Below the pieces are notes generated by a model. The model saw only the letters and a list, made by a program, of their open reading frames with translations, searched no databases and was not told the DNA's origin. Positions 33,250 through 44,399 of a stretch of 64,000 nucleotides of DNA are shown in pieces. A program made the position numbers and the translations under genes. The DNA is from Bursaphelenchus xylophilus (taxonomy: Eukaryota; Nematoda; Chromadorea; Rhabditida; Aphelenchoididae), in contig CAJFCV020000003.1 in the NCBI GenBank assembly GCA_904066235.2, positions 3,844,001 through 3,908,000 of the forward strand, in the 5' to 3' direction. How positions within the stretch are numbered: position 1 is the stretch's first letter; every line of letters begins with the position of its first letter.

Positions 33250-35470
33250 CTCTAGCGAATTCCTAACACAATAAGCGACTTTTTACCGGCGTTCTCATCC
33301 AGTAGCGTGCCGGGAGGCGAGTCCACGCCCCTTGGCCGAATTAAACTCTGTTTTCACGGGGAGTGACATATGACATCCAGACATAAAGAGGGGTTTGCTG
33401 GAAATGGGCCCCTTTGCAATATTGTTGGAACTGTATTCTCCAGGCAGATTTAATGGTAAAATACGGTCGTAGAAACATTACAGTCCAAATGAACATAGCA
33501 ACAAATTATATTTACAAAGGCATGATTGGTCAAGATAAAGTAATGAAAATTTTTGTCATGTTATGTGTGGAAATTTTTGTTTTACTACGGTAAAACCGCA
33601 ATATGCTTAATTTTCTGTAAAGTCAATTAAATTACTGATCTGGAACAAACTTGACTTTGGTATTCGTACATATGTTATCATGCTTTATTAAGCCTACTTC
33701 TAGAATTAACTAGACGCACGCCAGGCAAAAGGCACGTTTAACCCGGAAGAACAGGTTTGAGTGATGCAGTGAAACAAGCTACACCCTCATAAACGATGTG
33801 CTTGAAATTGGTAGAAACAGCAAGCCTTCCATTACGATAATATTTCCTTTTCATATGGCACTTTTTTATTCTTCTGACCTCAATTAGTGCCAACAGATGA
33901 AAGTGGAGACTTTTTGGCGAGAAATCATGGCCGGGCTATGGACTGGCCTCATCTCTAGCGCTTCCAAAATGCACTTACTCTGAATATCGGCCCCTGAGAA
34001 TAGAGAGCGAAGAAATTATGCGAGGCTAGATAAAACCTTTAAGCGAATTTTAAGAGTGTCTGGGGTCACTCCATAAGTATGCATCGGTCTGTCGAGAAAA
34101 TAATGTGCACAGTTTTTCTGGGCTATTGAGATATTTTCTGCCAGAATCACCGACTTTTATTCCTATGAATTACCGAATCCTTTCGTGATAAAATATGTAG
34201 TTTGTATAATCATCAAAAATTTTAGGGGTTGGATAACCCCTAAAATACAGTATCCTAATTTTTTTTTATATCTTCTTAGTCACTTGACAGGGGTTTTTAA
34301 AAGTGCTTACATAGTTAGTCGACATACCTATACAGGATTAAAGACACAGAAGGTTCCCTTTTCCCACTTGAGTTCGTGCATAATGTAAACGGCACTACTA
34401 CAGTAACATGATAATAGTGCATCGTTTTTCCTTCTAAACAATGTCTCATTTGGATCGCATCGTCGACCAGAAAATGAATGGCGTCGCAGCAATATCTTTT
34501 ATTATCTTCTGTACTTCACTTCACCGACCTGATCGCGACATTGCGCTCATTGTTTTCACCGACAGACCTGACATTACGGAAGTAAAGCCATCGTACGATT
34601 GGCATTCGACAGTAATGTATGTAATTATTTTCATAAAGTGCATCAACATTGTTTCTTTTTTGCACAGTGATTTTCAACTTTTCCCACGCATGTTGGCGAA
34701 CGAATCTCTTCTTGCACAATACTCACTTCAAAGAACAGCCGTTTGCAACGGTGGAAGTTCCGAAGAGATGTAGTTGAACTATGCTTAAGCGATATTTTGA
34801 TGTACAGTGAAAACCCAAAAAAAAAGCAAATTGCACGGTGCAAAATGGGGGTTTTTTGTGGACGATGCGGCGTCCATAAACTTATGAAAATAATAATAGT
34901 CTCTACGTCCCAAACTACGTCAAATCTATAATTTTCAACAGTGTTGGAGGATTACCATTCTTGCCGACAAGTGCTTTCGTGATCCCATAATTGCTCCTAA
35001 CTTTTGACGACGGAAGCGACACGTGGGATATGAGATATTTAGTATACTAATATTACAGTAGTCTGTCAGATAGCAACACTTTCGAGGGATAGGAAATATA
35101 AGTTTCAAACAAATGATATTAGGACTTACATTACTCGGGTAAGTACTAAGGTAATGGTTTTTTACATGTCAATCAGCACTCTTTATTTTTTGAAAGTTTG
35201 CTTTTTTTCTCATGTACCATAACAGAAGGTACATGAGATTTTTCATGTACCATAACAGAAGTTGTAACCAAATTTTTCAGAACTGTTTTCAACAGTACAA
35301 AAGTTTTTGAGTTTATTTCTGACATTACAGCATGCTTGCGGAGACTTCCTGTTTTCTGATTTAACGAACTTGGAATTACTCCGAAAGGACTCGAAATCAA
35401 GTGTGGTCATGTCACGACAAGCTTATGACGCTGTAATAAATTAATTCAATACCTAAAAGCAGACATCCTT
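33250..35470. other. Intergenic, no supported gene
   Basis: 5' flank of the Srt gene, then spacer. Apart from the degenerate element at 34084-34571 I see no gene. The region from 34185 to 34930 has several 60- to 110-codon frames on both strands without domains. Confidence 0.45.
34084..34571. mobile_element. TCAGTCTGTCGGG family element, copy b (degenerate)
   Basis: Left end TCGGTCTGTCGAGAAAATAA, right end complementary with two or three changes (TTTTCACCGACAGACCTGA). At 488 bp it is longer than the standard 150 bp and lacks clear TA flanks, so it may be an old copy, or two fragments. Confidence 0.5.
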
Positions 35471-35474
35471 TTAA

Positions 35475-36030
35475 GCCTGGATTACAGTAGCTACAGTAAT
35501 CTTGTGGCAAAAAAATTTTATTTTGGCGTCTGGTGGAGATATAAGACAAAAATAATACTTCCACAATACAATTAATGGCTTTATATTTCGAATTTGTGTT
35601 AAAAATGTTTGCGTGACCGAACTCCCATACTAGTATTACTATATTAAACACAGCTATAGTACAAGCTTCTAAAATTTCCATGCGAGATCGTGCTCCTTGT
35701 AACGCATAGCAAGATGGGGAAGGCAGACAAAGAAAAAAGTGAAAAATACTTTGATCACACACATATAACAGTTTTTTTGACTAAAGTAGGGTGAAAATTG
35801 GTGGTTTCGATCAAAAATTAATGCTTTATGGCCAAATAACTTTCTCTTCGCCCAATCTTGGGTGCAAACAACTCAAAAGTCCAAACGACAGTACATACAC
35901 AAGTTTATTAGAAATACAAAAGCAATAATTAACGTTATAAGAAATGTTAAAAGACGTTGTTCAAGACACAACAAACAAATAGAGTGCAACACAACGGTAA
36001 TATTGCTCAACGGTTCATGGCTTGCCCCGA
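35475..36030. repeat. Diverged duplicate of the ubc-20 3' flank (copy 1)
   Basis: About 550 bp that align in the same order and orientation with 38975-39510. Shared anchors include TGACCGAACTCCCATACT, TATAGTACAAGCTTCTAAAA, GAAAAAAGTGAAAA, AAATAATTAACGTTATAA and CAAACAAATAGAGT. Copy 2 abuts the last exon of the ubiquitin-conjugating enzyme gene. Here no coding exon follows at the equivalent position, so this could be the remains of a duplicated gene. Confidence 0.7.
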
Positions 36031-36271
36031 CATTTACCGGTTGAAAATGACGGAATTCTTCATGTAGGAATTGGAATCGGTGAGATTTGTGAGACATTTT
36101 GGACCATTCAAACAGACCTAAGCGGTTGTCCAACAGTTCCTCAGGACGTTTCTCGCTTTCGCTTTAGGCACACACCTCGTGCTCTTGGAACGTTTAATAT
36201 TTACAATACAACTATACCCCCCCCCCTTTCAGCATTTATTGGTAAAATACGTTGAATAAAAACAGGAATTA

Positions 36272-36463
36272 TGGATTGGGCTGGACTGGACCGGGCTAGC
36301 CTAGGCTGGATTGGGCTAGGCTAGGGCAGGCTGGATTGGGCTAGCTCAGGCCGGATTAGGCTGGACTGGGCTAGCTCAGGCTGGATCGGACTAGGCTGGA
36401 TTGGGCTGGACCGGGCTAGCCTAGGCTGGATCGGGCTGGGCTAGGCTAGGCTGCTCTGGGCTG
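36272..36463. repeat. GGCTGGA minisatellite
   Basis: About 190 bp of imperfect units such as GGCTGGATTGGGCTAGGCTA and GGCTGGACCGGGCTAGCCTA. It is strongly G/C-skewed compared with the surroundings. GCTAGCCTAGGC words make parts of it locally self-complementary. Confidence 0.85.
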
Positions 36464-36599
36464 TCACCTGCATTCCATTCAGATATTACTGTTCATATTA
36501 AAGTACATATATTCGTATATAAATATATAGGTATATGCATTGTTCCATGCATATACCTATACATCTAGATATACTTGCATACATGTTTTTATAATATAT

Positions 36600-37030
36600 G
36601 CAAATATCCCTGCGACGGGGGGGGTCGGTTGGGCTAATCCCAAAAATTTCAAATTCAAATTTACCTTTCTTCCTTTTTTTCCAATTGATCCGGTTGTTCC
36701 ATTTGTCCAATTGATCCATTGTCCATCGCTCGGTCGGTGCTGCCTGCAAATAAAACCCCCACCCCCAATTTTTAAAATAAAAAAAATACCCAAATTTACC
36801 TCCCTGGCCATTGATCCAACTCGGCGCATCTGTGCTTCGACGGTGCCCATCCATGTTGATGTATCTGTAAAAAAGCGACGCGACAAATGGATTAAACAAA
36901 CGCGCAAAAACCCCTGGCCATCCAATTGATCCGTGTTCTTCCCCTCCTCCTCCGGCGACGTTGGTTTAACGTCGAAGCACGCTCCATCGTGCCCATTGAT
37001 CCCACCGGCCCGGTCCGTCGATCATCTGCA
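36600..37030 (-). other. Cluster of three repeated exon-like segments
   Basis: Three minus-strand segments each begin after an acceptor (TTTGCAG or TTTTTACAG) and contain variants of GGATCAAT[TG]G with GGCACNGT or GGACAA. The last two end at GTAAATTTG donors. One frame of the third reads NGTTGSIGKKG, a short Gly-X-Y run as in collagens, but the first segment does not sustain it. I cannot tell a decayed collagen-like gene from a local repeat with chance splice motifs. Confidence 0.3.
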
Positions 37031-37094
37031 AAAAAAGAGATTAGTTTCGGTAAATTTGTAATGGAAAGGGCCCATCCCCAGCTCTAGTTTAAGG

Positions 37095-37272
37095 TCACAG
37101 GGTCGGATCTGGAAACTCGAAGAGTTTCCAGATCAAAAGTGAAGCCGGATTCGCAGAATCCGTTAAGATCTGAAAGAAAAGATCATCTGGCCAAATCCAT
37201 AGCAATCCAGATCCAAGAATCAGCACTCCAATTGTCAAAGCACCAGTAACCATCGCAAAACAGGCCAAAATT
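37095..37272 (-). pseudogene. Membrane-protein terminal exon without a usable donor partner
   Basis: After a strong acceptor (CTTTTTCAG) this exon encodes ILACFAMVTGALTIGVLILG and continues to a TGA at 37097-37095, about 59 residues starting with one hydrophobic helix. The next candidate exon upstream (37391 downward, ILAILGILGAIIGIHDQ) ends at CAG|ATAAGT rather than GTAAGT, and its phase would fit only with a GA-AG intron. Either the gene is broken, or it uses a non-canonical intron, or the pairing is wrong. No first exon was found. Confidence 0.3.
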
Positions 37273-37399
37273 CTGAAAAAGATCTATCAATACGGTTAAA
37301 AACGGGGAAAATGTCATCAAAAGTATACAGAGTAACTTATCTGATCATGAATTCCAATGATTGCTCCCAAGATGCCCAGAATTGCCAAAATCTACCCGC

Positions 37400-38970
37400 A
37401 TTGTTCTCAGTGGGCAACATGAAAATAAGACGACGAAAATGGCTGGATGATGTGAAAAAATGATAGGTTTGGTATCTGAAAATACAAGATAGAAAAATAA
37501 AGGTTTAACAAGCCCAAAACAAGTTTAAAATGCGTGAAATTGTGATAACCTGAAAGAAAAATCTTCAAAAAATTCAAAATTCGAAATACAGTATCCTAAA
37601 AAACCATAAGTCAATTCCCTTGCGACACAAAACACAAAAAAATCGCTCAAAATTACCAGAATGACAAAACAGATCCACAGAAAGGCCAGAAAATGTCTCA
37701 CAAAGTCTTACGGATTCGAACTCGAGTTTCAAAACCACACAGCCCTCGGGCAATCGTAACGAGCGACCACTTCGACGACATTACTCACGAATTCCGACCT
37801 TATGTCGAACATTATGACCGCAAACCCTCATAATCTCTCAATTCTCATCATACCTTCAGCATTTCCACAATCAATCAAGACCCCAACAGTCATCGTCTCA
37901 AAAACCCTCAAAAGACCTCACAAATCGCAAGTAACGCACATTCAGACCTCAAAGGCTCTCTTCAAGATATTTTCACCCTCACAATCAGACTTTGTACAAA
38001 TCCTCCGGCTCCATCCACATCCCTCATACATAATAGTCAAGGATGCCTCCAAGAAAGCCACAAAAACCTCAAAAACCCTCAGAAATCGCGTCATCACTCT
38101 CTTTGACAAGCAACAGTTCCGCAAGATCACACAAATCTCTCTCAGACCCTCACACCGCCACAAGCCCTCAATACACCCGACGAATAGAAATACACACTCT
38201 CAGATCCCAGATGTTCCCTCAAATTCACACATACTTGCCCCTCATCCCCCCAAAGATATTAATTTTTCAAAATTGCCCGTATACATCCGGCTCCATCGAA
38301 GGGTCCATCATCTTCCACCATCGGGCAGCAATTGGGACCGACCGACCGCATGCTCCAAGAAGAACCATTCCAACAGACGAAATTTCCGAATTGCTGGATG
38401 AGAAGATCTTTTTGGATTTTTTAAAAATTTTTAATCCATAGAATCGGTCGATTTTGAGTGAAATTTTTTGAAAAAATTAGAAAAAATGCTGGGGATACTG
38501 TATTGGTAGAGATTATTTTTTGGTTTTGCTGTGTGCGATTACTCTGTATGATGTGTAGTTCTTCCTGTGAATATATTTTAGGACTTTTTTTCAAAGAAAT
38601 GTCGATTTAAAAAAAAATTTCCGCGAATTTTCCTTCTGAAGCCAATTCGAAATTTCATTTTGGGGTTTCCTCACAATGTCAGAAAGTGAGATGCCCAAAT
38701 TACCTTCAAATCTTGCTCTTCTCGGTCTTCTTCTCCATTCCACGGACGTTTTTTTGTCAACCAAATTTGAGGCAATAAAAAAAGGAGTTTGAATATTCAT
38801 AAATTAAGTGGAGAAGCCAAAAATTTTCAAACTAGCGTTGAAGGCAAGAAGCTTTAAAAAATTAAACTTGTAGAGATTATAGTTTTTGAAATTAAAGCTT
38901 TGCAAAATACGCATTGTTCAAGTATTTACAATTTTTTCTGATACGAAATGCTTTTAGTCATCCGAAAAGT
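37400..38970. other. Pyrimidine-rich and AT-rich spacer
   Basis: 37800-38400 is full of CCCTCA/CCTCAAA words and carries a 199-codon plus frame of biased composition that I do not call a gene. The minus strand at 37578-37780 has an open frame without ATG. The rest is AT-rich. Confidence 0.4.
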
Positions 38971-38974
38971 TTGT

Positions 38975-39510
38975 GGCAGAAAACAGCTTTAAAGCTGCAG
39001 CTTTATTTTGGCATCAGGTGGAGATAGGAAACAAAAAGACTTAATACACCTAATGGTTTTATAATTCGAATTTGCCTTTGCGTGACCGAACTCCCATACT
39101 TGTATTACTATATTAAACGTGGCTATAGTACAAGCTTCTAAAACCTTCACGCGAGATCGTTCTGCTTGTAACGTATAGATGGGGAAGACAGGCAAAGAAA
39201 AAAGTGAAAATACTTTGATCTTACAGATAACATATCAGTTTTTTACCTAAAGTAAGGTTAAAATTGATGATTTCGATCCAAAATTAATGCTTTTTAATAA
39301 CTTTCTCTTCGACCAATCTTAGGCTGCAAACGACTCAATAGGGCAAATGACAGTATACTTCAAGTTTATTCGATGCTATGAAATACAAAAGAAATAATTA
39401 ACGTTATAAGCGATGTTAAAAGACGTTATTGGGATAATCCAGATACAACAAACAAATAGAGTACAACACAGAGGTAATATTGCTCACCCGTCCACGGCTC
39501 CACCCGAGAT
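38975..39510. repeat. Diverged duplicate, copy 2 (3' flank of ubc-20)
   Basis: Partner of 35475-36030. It includes the minus-strand AATAAA (39365-39370) that probably ends the ubiquitin-conjugating enzyme transcript. Confidence 0.7.
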
Positions 39511-39575
39511 CGCCCACGGAAGAATGGTGGCTTTTGGCTGGGCAGCGGGACCTTTGATCTGAGGGGGTGGAGCGC

Positions 39576-40560
39576 CTAAAAAATGTTCGCGATGGCTCGG
39601 TCAAGGTCCCAGTCCACGTAGCTCAGCTGCGAAATCACTGTGTCCTGAAAATAAACAATATAAAAAGAGATAAACATCAAGAAGATCTAATTTTATATTC
39701 CACATGAGTTTTAATCAGAAATCTTGTAACAGAACCTAGATTGTGACGTAAGTTCAACTTAACTCCGATTAAAATCTCAGGAAATTCAACTATAAAGCTA
39801 TTTCCTACCAGATCTTGTCAAAAAATCACTAAAACCCATCAAAATTTAACTCCGATATTATACTAGTCCCATCAAGTACAACACAACTCACCCTGTCCAC
39901 GCCCATCTCACAAAGTTTGGAAACTTTCAACTGCAGCTCCTTCTCTTTCTCACCAGGTCCTTCAGCAAAATGTTGAGCCCAAAATCGAGCTGTCCGATTG
40001 AAAAGAGCAGGATTCTTCATGTATTGTGATGCCACTACTGCGTCTTGAGGATCCTTGGGTTCAGGAACCGTCAACAATGCCTGAATGCTGAGAAGAACCG
40101 TCCTTATTGTCATAGTTGCTGCCCAGTTCTCCTTGAGGACATCTAGACAGATGACGCCGGTTTGGGAGCTAATATTCGGATGCCAAATTCGAGTGATAAA
40201 CTTGCACACGGGAGGGGAGAAAGGGTAATTTTCAGGGATCTCTATGTCCAGCTGTAGACATGCCCCATCATATGGGGAGTCCGCCGGACCTCGGAGATAT
40301 CCATGAAGATGTGAGAGATTTCCGTCAACGACTTCCACAGTCAGACCACCTTGAGCCAACTAAAACAAGGTTAAAATTAGTTTTTTTGCGCATAAAGTGA
40401 GGGAAACGCAGGAATTTGGATTACAAAAAGGTCGTAGCAGCTGCTAGCAGCAAGAACTCGATGCAATCAACCTAAAAACCAAGGAAAAAATTAAAATACT
40501 TACATCTTTACTCGCGGCCAACTCTCTGACCTCTCGTTGAACACGCTTCAGACTTTGCAT
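39576..40560 (-). CDS. ubc-20: Class II ubiquitin-conjugating enzyme E2 (UBE2K/UBC-20)
   Basis: Three exons: 40560-40504, 40359-39892 and 39644-39576; phases 0,0 give 197 aa, against 200 for human UBE2K. It transfers ubiquitin from E1 to substrates or E3s. The UBC fold spans about residues 5-150: LHGYLRGPADSPYDGACLQL, NYPFSPPVCKF, HPN at 79-81, catalytic Cys90 in GVICLDVL, then ENWAATMTIRTVLLSIQALL and the DPQDAVVA block diagnostic of the UBE2K group. The C-terminus (KVSKLCEMGVDRDTVISQLS... LDRAIANIF) is a UBA domain, which in this family binds ubiquitin chains. The ATG lies close to the divergently transcribed AT-hook gene (start 41357), so they may share a promoter region. Confidence 0.95.
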
Positions 40561-41356
40561 GCTCAATCACCGGGAAGAAGTTGACCCGTATATACTTCTT
40601 CTAAATTCGACATCAGAAGCGGCAAAAAACCCGGAGGAACCGCGAAAAATTTCGATATTACACTTGATAATACAAAAATAAAGTAAAAAAAGACAATAAC
40701 GGTTACAGTCGAGACCGCAGACTTGGCCAGTCACGTGATTTACGTGACAAATTACTCCGGAAAAACCCGTTTTCCTGCAGATTTTTCGAAAATGAAATTT
40801 CGAGAAAAAAATGAAAAATAAAGCCCTTTGGCATTGTGTGACAAGCCGCAGGGAGGCCGGATTTTGGCGAGAAATTAGAGATTTGAAAGTTTTAAAAATC
40901 CAGAAAATCAAAATTTGAATAACACAGGTCGAGCTTACAGTTTGTCACATTTTACAAAATAGATATTTCCTTAGGCCAACTCTGCCCATGGATAATATCG
41001 GAAGCTAATTTTTGAGCCGATCTCAAGCCCACAAAAACTTGAAATACCTTCATTGCACTTTACACCTACATTACGTGCCCTTCCTTAAATTAGCGGAAAA
41101 TCAGAATATTTCTGCCTAAATCGTCTTATAAATCAACTTGAACCGAACAATTGCGCAAAACCTTGGGTTTCTCTGCGTTTCTCGGTGATTTTCTGCTTTC
41201 ATAACCTTCCTTATAAAAGCAGACTACTTCATTATTCTATATTTTCGCTTGTCCGAATCTGAAACTTCCTGTTTTATCACGTTTTTCTTTCATTTGTTCT
41301 GAAATTTGAGTCTAATATCAGAGGTGTTTGTTGGCATCTCGCTGCAAGCTGAAGAC
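40561..41356. promoter_or_regulatory. Divergent intergenic region of ubc-20 and AT-hook gene
   Basis: Roughly 800 bp between two start codons that face away from each other. The ATATCAG at about 41315-41321, ahead of the AT-hook ATG, could be a trans-splice acceptor. The minus open frame at 40567-40911 has no domain and is not called. Confidence 0.45.
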
Positions 41357-42799
41357 ATGTCGGCAATGGATCAAATGGATGTTCAAATGTATTCTGAATT
41401 TGAATTTGATAAGCTGGACAGGTTGGAGTGGAAGTTGAATAAGAACGGATCGAAGAAACTGCTGTCCAAAACTTTCTCGGACCTCCACCCAATTTTGTGC
41501 ACAGAAAAGTTGGTCAAGTTTTTCGCTCCAATTTCCAAGGAGCCAGAAGCGAAAGTGTCTCATTTCCCAATGTCTGACAGTGACTTGGTTATGCAGGTAG
41601 GCCATTTTTTATATTATTCATCAGAAAATTTGCATAAAGATTAAAAATTATTAAAAAATTGAATTTTAATGTTTTTTTGTTTAATCTTGCATTCTAGTGT
41701 GTTCAAACCATTTCTTCTCGTCTCGAAGTCCTTGAAAATCCTCTGAAACACCTGCTGAATGATGAAGTAAGTTGTAAAATACGTTTTTTATTATACTTAT
41801 CCAATTTTTAGACTGAATTGCGATCCGAGGAAGAGTTATTGGCCGAGATGATGGAAATAAACCGATCTGAAGACGAGAGGATGCAGAGGAAGAAGTGTGG
41901 AGCCATCAAGAATGGTGCTAAGGTCCATGAAGTGATTGAAAAGGCACAAACCTTCTGCATGAAGGAGCTGTTGCCTAAAATACGACCAGATCTCGTTAAA
42001 GAAGAACTTCCGCAAATTGCTGAAGAGCCCATAGAAGAGGAGGATGAGGCTCCAAAGAAGAAGCGAGGACCTTACAAGAAAAAAAGTAAGATTTCATTTT
42101 TTATGACGTTTTATAATACTTTAGGCCGTCTAATATAATATTTTTTAGAAATCGAGGATCCCGTGTTCAAACCTCATCATAGAAATCTTGCCAACGGTAC
42201 CTCTGTTAGTTCTAGAGGCCGTGTTTGCAAGAGGATCTCCAAAGAAAGTCTCGATTATGATCCAGTAAGTTTTTTACGGCCTTAATTTGCATTACTTTTT
42301 AGAATCAGAAATGCAAAATGGTGCCTAAACCGAAGAAAGGAAGACCAACAAAGAAAGTTAAAATTGAAGTTGATGTCAATACAACGGCTGAGATGAATTC
42401 CACAGCAGATTCGAGCAAAATGGATGTTACTTTAGACATCATGGAGAGCCGAGAGAACAATTCGAATGACTTGAATGGAGAGGATGTGTATAGATGGCTG
42501 AATACCACAGAATCCGAGGCTATCACAAGTCGGAAGATGTGTTTCAGTCAGACTCGAGTAGTGGTGAGTGATTTTTTATATTGTAGTAGGCAAAAATGGA
42601 GCAAAGATTTTTGCTTTTTTCCTTCAGATTTTTGTTTAAAATACGTTTATCTTTTGTGGTTTCTAATTTAAATCTGATTTAGAGTCCGTCGGAAGCCTCG
42701 TCCGACTCCGGCGTCGGCCCATCCACTCCACCTGATGTACCCAAAAATAATATGATTTCCATACTCCTGCGACGACAAGGTTATGGCTCATTTGTCTGA
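41357..42799 (+). CDS. AT-hook nuclear protein, otherwise unrecognised
   Basis: Six exons: 41357-41596, 41698-41766, 41812-42085, 42149-42264, 42303-42563 and 42683-42799; phases close to 358 aa. Two AT-hook-like motifs are visible: PKKKRGPYKKKS at about residue 190-205, after an acidic EEPIEEEDEAP run, and PKPKKGRPTKKVKIE at about 240-255. These bind the AT minor groove. The N-terminal 130 residues look helical and acidic and match nothing I know. The C-terminus is Ser/Pro-rich (SPSEASSDSGVGPSTPP). The start is the first ATG in frame. AATAAA at 42837-42842 lies about 40 nt after the stop. Introns are short and acceptors end TTTTTAG. A chromatin or transcription role is inferred from the hooks only. 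Confidence 0.82.
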
Positions 42800-43233
42800 G
42801 CTGTTAATCATGTAAATTTGTTGAATTTTCGTTTTTAATAAAATATTTATTCCTGGTTTGCTCGAGTAGATTATGAGTCAGAAAGGGAAAGAAGATTTGG
42901 ACGAAAACGACTCCAAAAGGAGGGCCCTTGTTTTTTATTTGAACTGGGTCATGACGTTAGTCATGGGGATGTTTGTAGCTTCATGGAGGAAAAATAAGCA
43001 ATTGTAGATTTGCAAATGCTCATATTTTTGTATGGCGACAAAAAGTTTGGGCAATTTTCAAAATTCAAAGTTTTTGAGTTTTATTTTTCGTGCCGCGCGA
43101 ATATGTAAGCGTAATTTTAATCGCGTTTTGCAGAAATTTCTGGTATTTTGAGTCGAAATCCTCAAAAGTTTATTTTTTTCGGACTTTGAAAAAGTCATCG
43201 TTTCTTTAAAAAAAGATATTTTTTTCAAACTTA

Positions 43234-43408
43234 CAGGGGAAGTACTCCAAGTGCGACGCTCAGATTTCCTTTAAAATTTGCACACACGTCGGGTGTAGAC
43301 TATATATCAATTCCTGAAAGTTTTAGCTCGCGCTTTGCGGGCGGCGCCGAGATATCGAACGATTTTTGCCGCCGAGAGACTACGATAAACGCGGAGATAC
43401 TTCCCCTG
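43234..43408. mobile_element. CAGGGGAAGTAC element, copy A (internally deleted)
   Basis: Ends TTA|CAGGGGAAGTACTCCAAG and ...ATACTTCCCCTG|TTA, so the flanks show a 3-bp TTA duplication. The interior keeps the GTGCGACGCTCAG and GTTTTAGCTCGCGCTTTGCG words of the full-length copies but has lost the right half. Confidence 0.75.
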
Positions 43409-43758
43409 TTAGTACAATAAAGAGAGTTGTAGCCGGAAAATTTTTTTCTCTGACTAACCTCCTCATTGTCCACAAATCTCTTTCTTTGAAGAAATTTACG
43501 TTGATTTTTTCTCACAAAATATACGCTAGATTTTTAGCTCGAACTTTCGCTGTGATGGTAAAATTCTACATTGTTTGCGAAAACGTTAATGTCAATCTTG
43601 TTATCGTTCTTATTACAGAGGTCAACCTTTCTAAAAAATAATTTTTTCCAATCGAAATTGACAGGCACCTACCAAAAAATGATTTTCTCTTTGACCGCCC
43701 TCCGTTTATCCCGTGCTCTCTCGTCTGCAAAGAATATACAGGGCCAACAGTCAGCTAA

Positions 43759-44215
43759 CAAAGGAAGTACTCCAAGTGCGACGCTCAGACTTTCTTTAAA
43801 ATTTGCACACACGTCGGGAATGGACTAAATATCAATTCCTGAAAGTTTTAGCTCGCGCTTTGCGGGCTCCGCCGAGATATCGAATGATTTTTTCCGCCGA
43901 GAGAGCACACTAAACGTGGAGAGCGGTCAGGGAGAAAACACTTTTTGGCCATAACTTTGCTAGTTTCGCGCGGAAAAAATTGATTTTTTGTGGAAACATT
44001 ACCCTCTATGGTAGAAACAGGTATGAAACTTTTCGTGCCGAAATTCGGCAAAAAGTTCTAAATTTTCGCCGACTTTCGATCTAAAAATCTCGGTTGTTTC
44101 TGCAAAGCACGAGCTAGGATTCTCGCATATATCTTAGAAAAAATTTTCTAAATTTGTGCCAAGTTTCATCAAAATCTGAGCGTCGCACTTGGGGTACTTC
44201 CCCTGTAAATTGTAA
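43759..44215. mobile_element. CAGGGGAAGTAC element, copy B (full length)
   Basis: About 457 bp. The left end is slightly decayed (CAAAGGAAGTACTCCAAGTG); the right end is CACTTGGGGTACTTCCCCTG. The flanks TAA/TAA form a 3-bp target duplication. Interior nearly collinear with the copy at 59654-60100. TWA target sites fit the PIF/Harbinger (Tourist) class; no transposase. Confidence 0.82.
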
Positions 44216-44238
44216 AATTTTGGCTGTCGATAAGTGTT

Positions 44239-44393
44239 CCCAGTCTGTCGGGAAAATAATGTGGACTTGCCGCATCAAAATGTCTCTCCTCGCCGCAGTC
44301 GAACGCCAAATTCTCAGCAGCGGCTAGTCTTCGCAAACCAGTGATGAGCGATTTCATGGCACAACAAGTTCACATTATTTTCGCGACAGAATG
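44239..44393. mobile_element. TCAGTCTGTCGGG family element, copy c
   Basis: Left CAGTCTGTCGGGAAAATAA, right CATTATTTTCGCGACAGA with decayed terminal bases, about 155 bp. It lies about 24 bp after the previous element. Confidence 0.7.
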
Positions 44394-44399
44394 TGACAG

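Noticed and set aside
37700..37790. GAGTTCGAATCC on the minus strand as a tRNA T-arm
   Set aside because: Flanking bases do not form a T stem or acceptor stem, and no anticodon arm can be placed.
37802..38441. A 199-codon plus-strand frame and an overlapping 132-codon frame
   Set aside because: Composition follows the CCCTCA-rich DNA; no domain, no splice context, no conserved feature.
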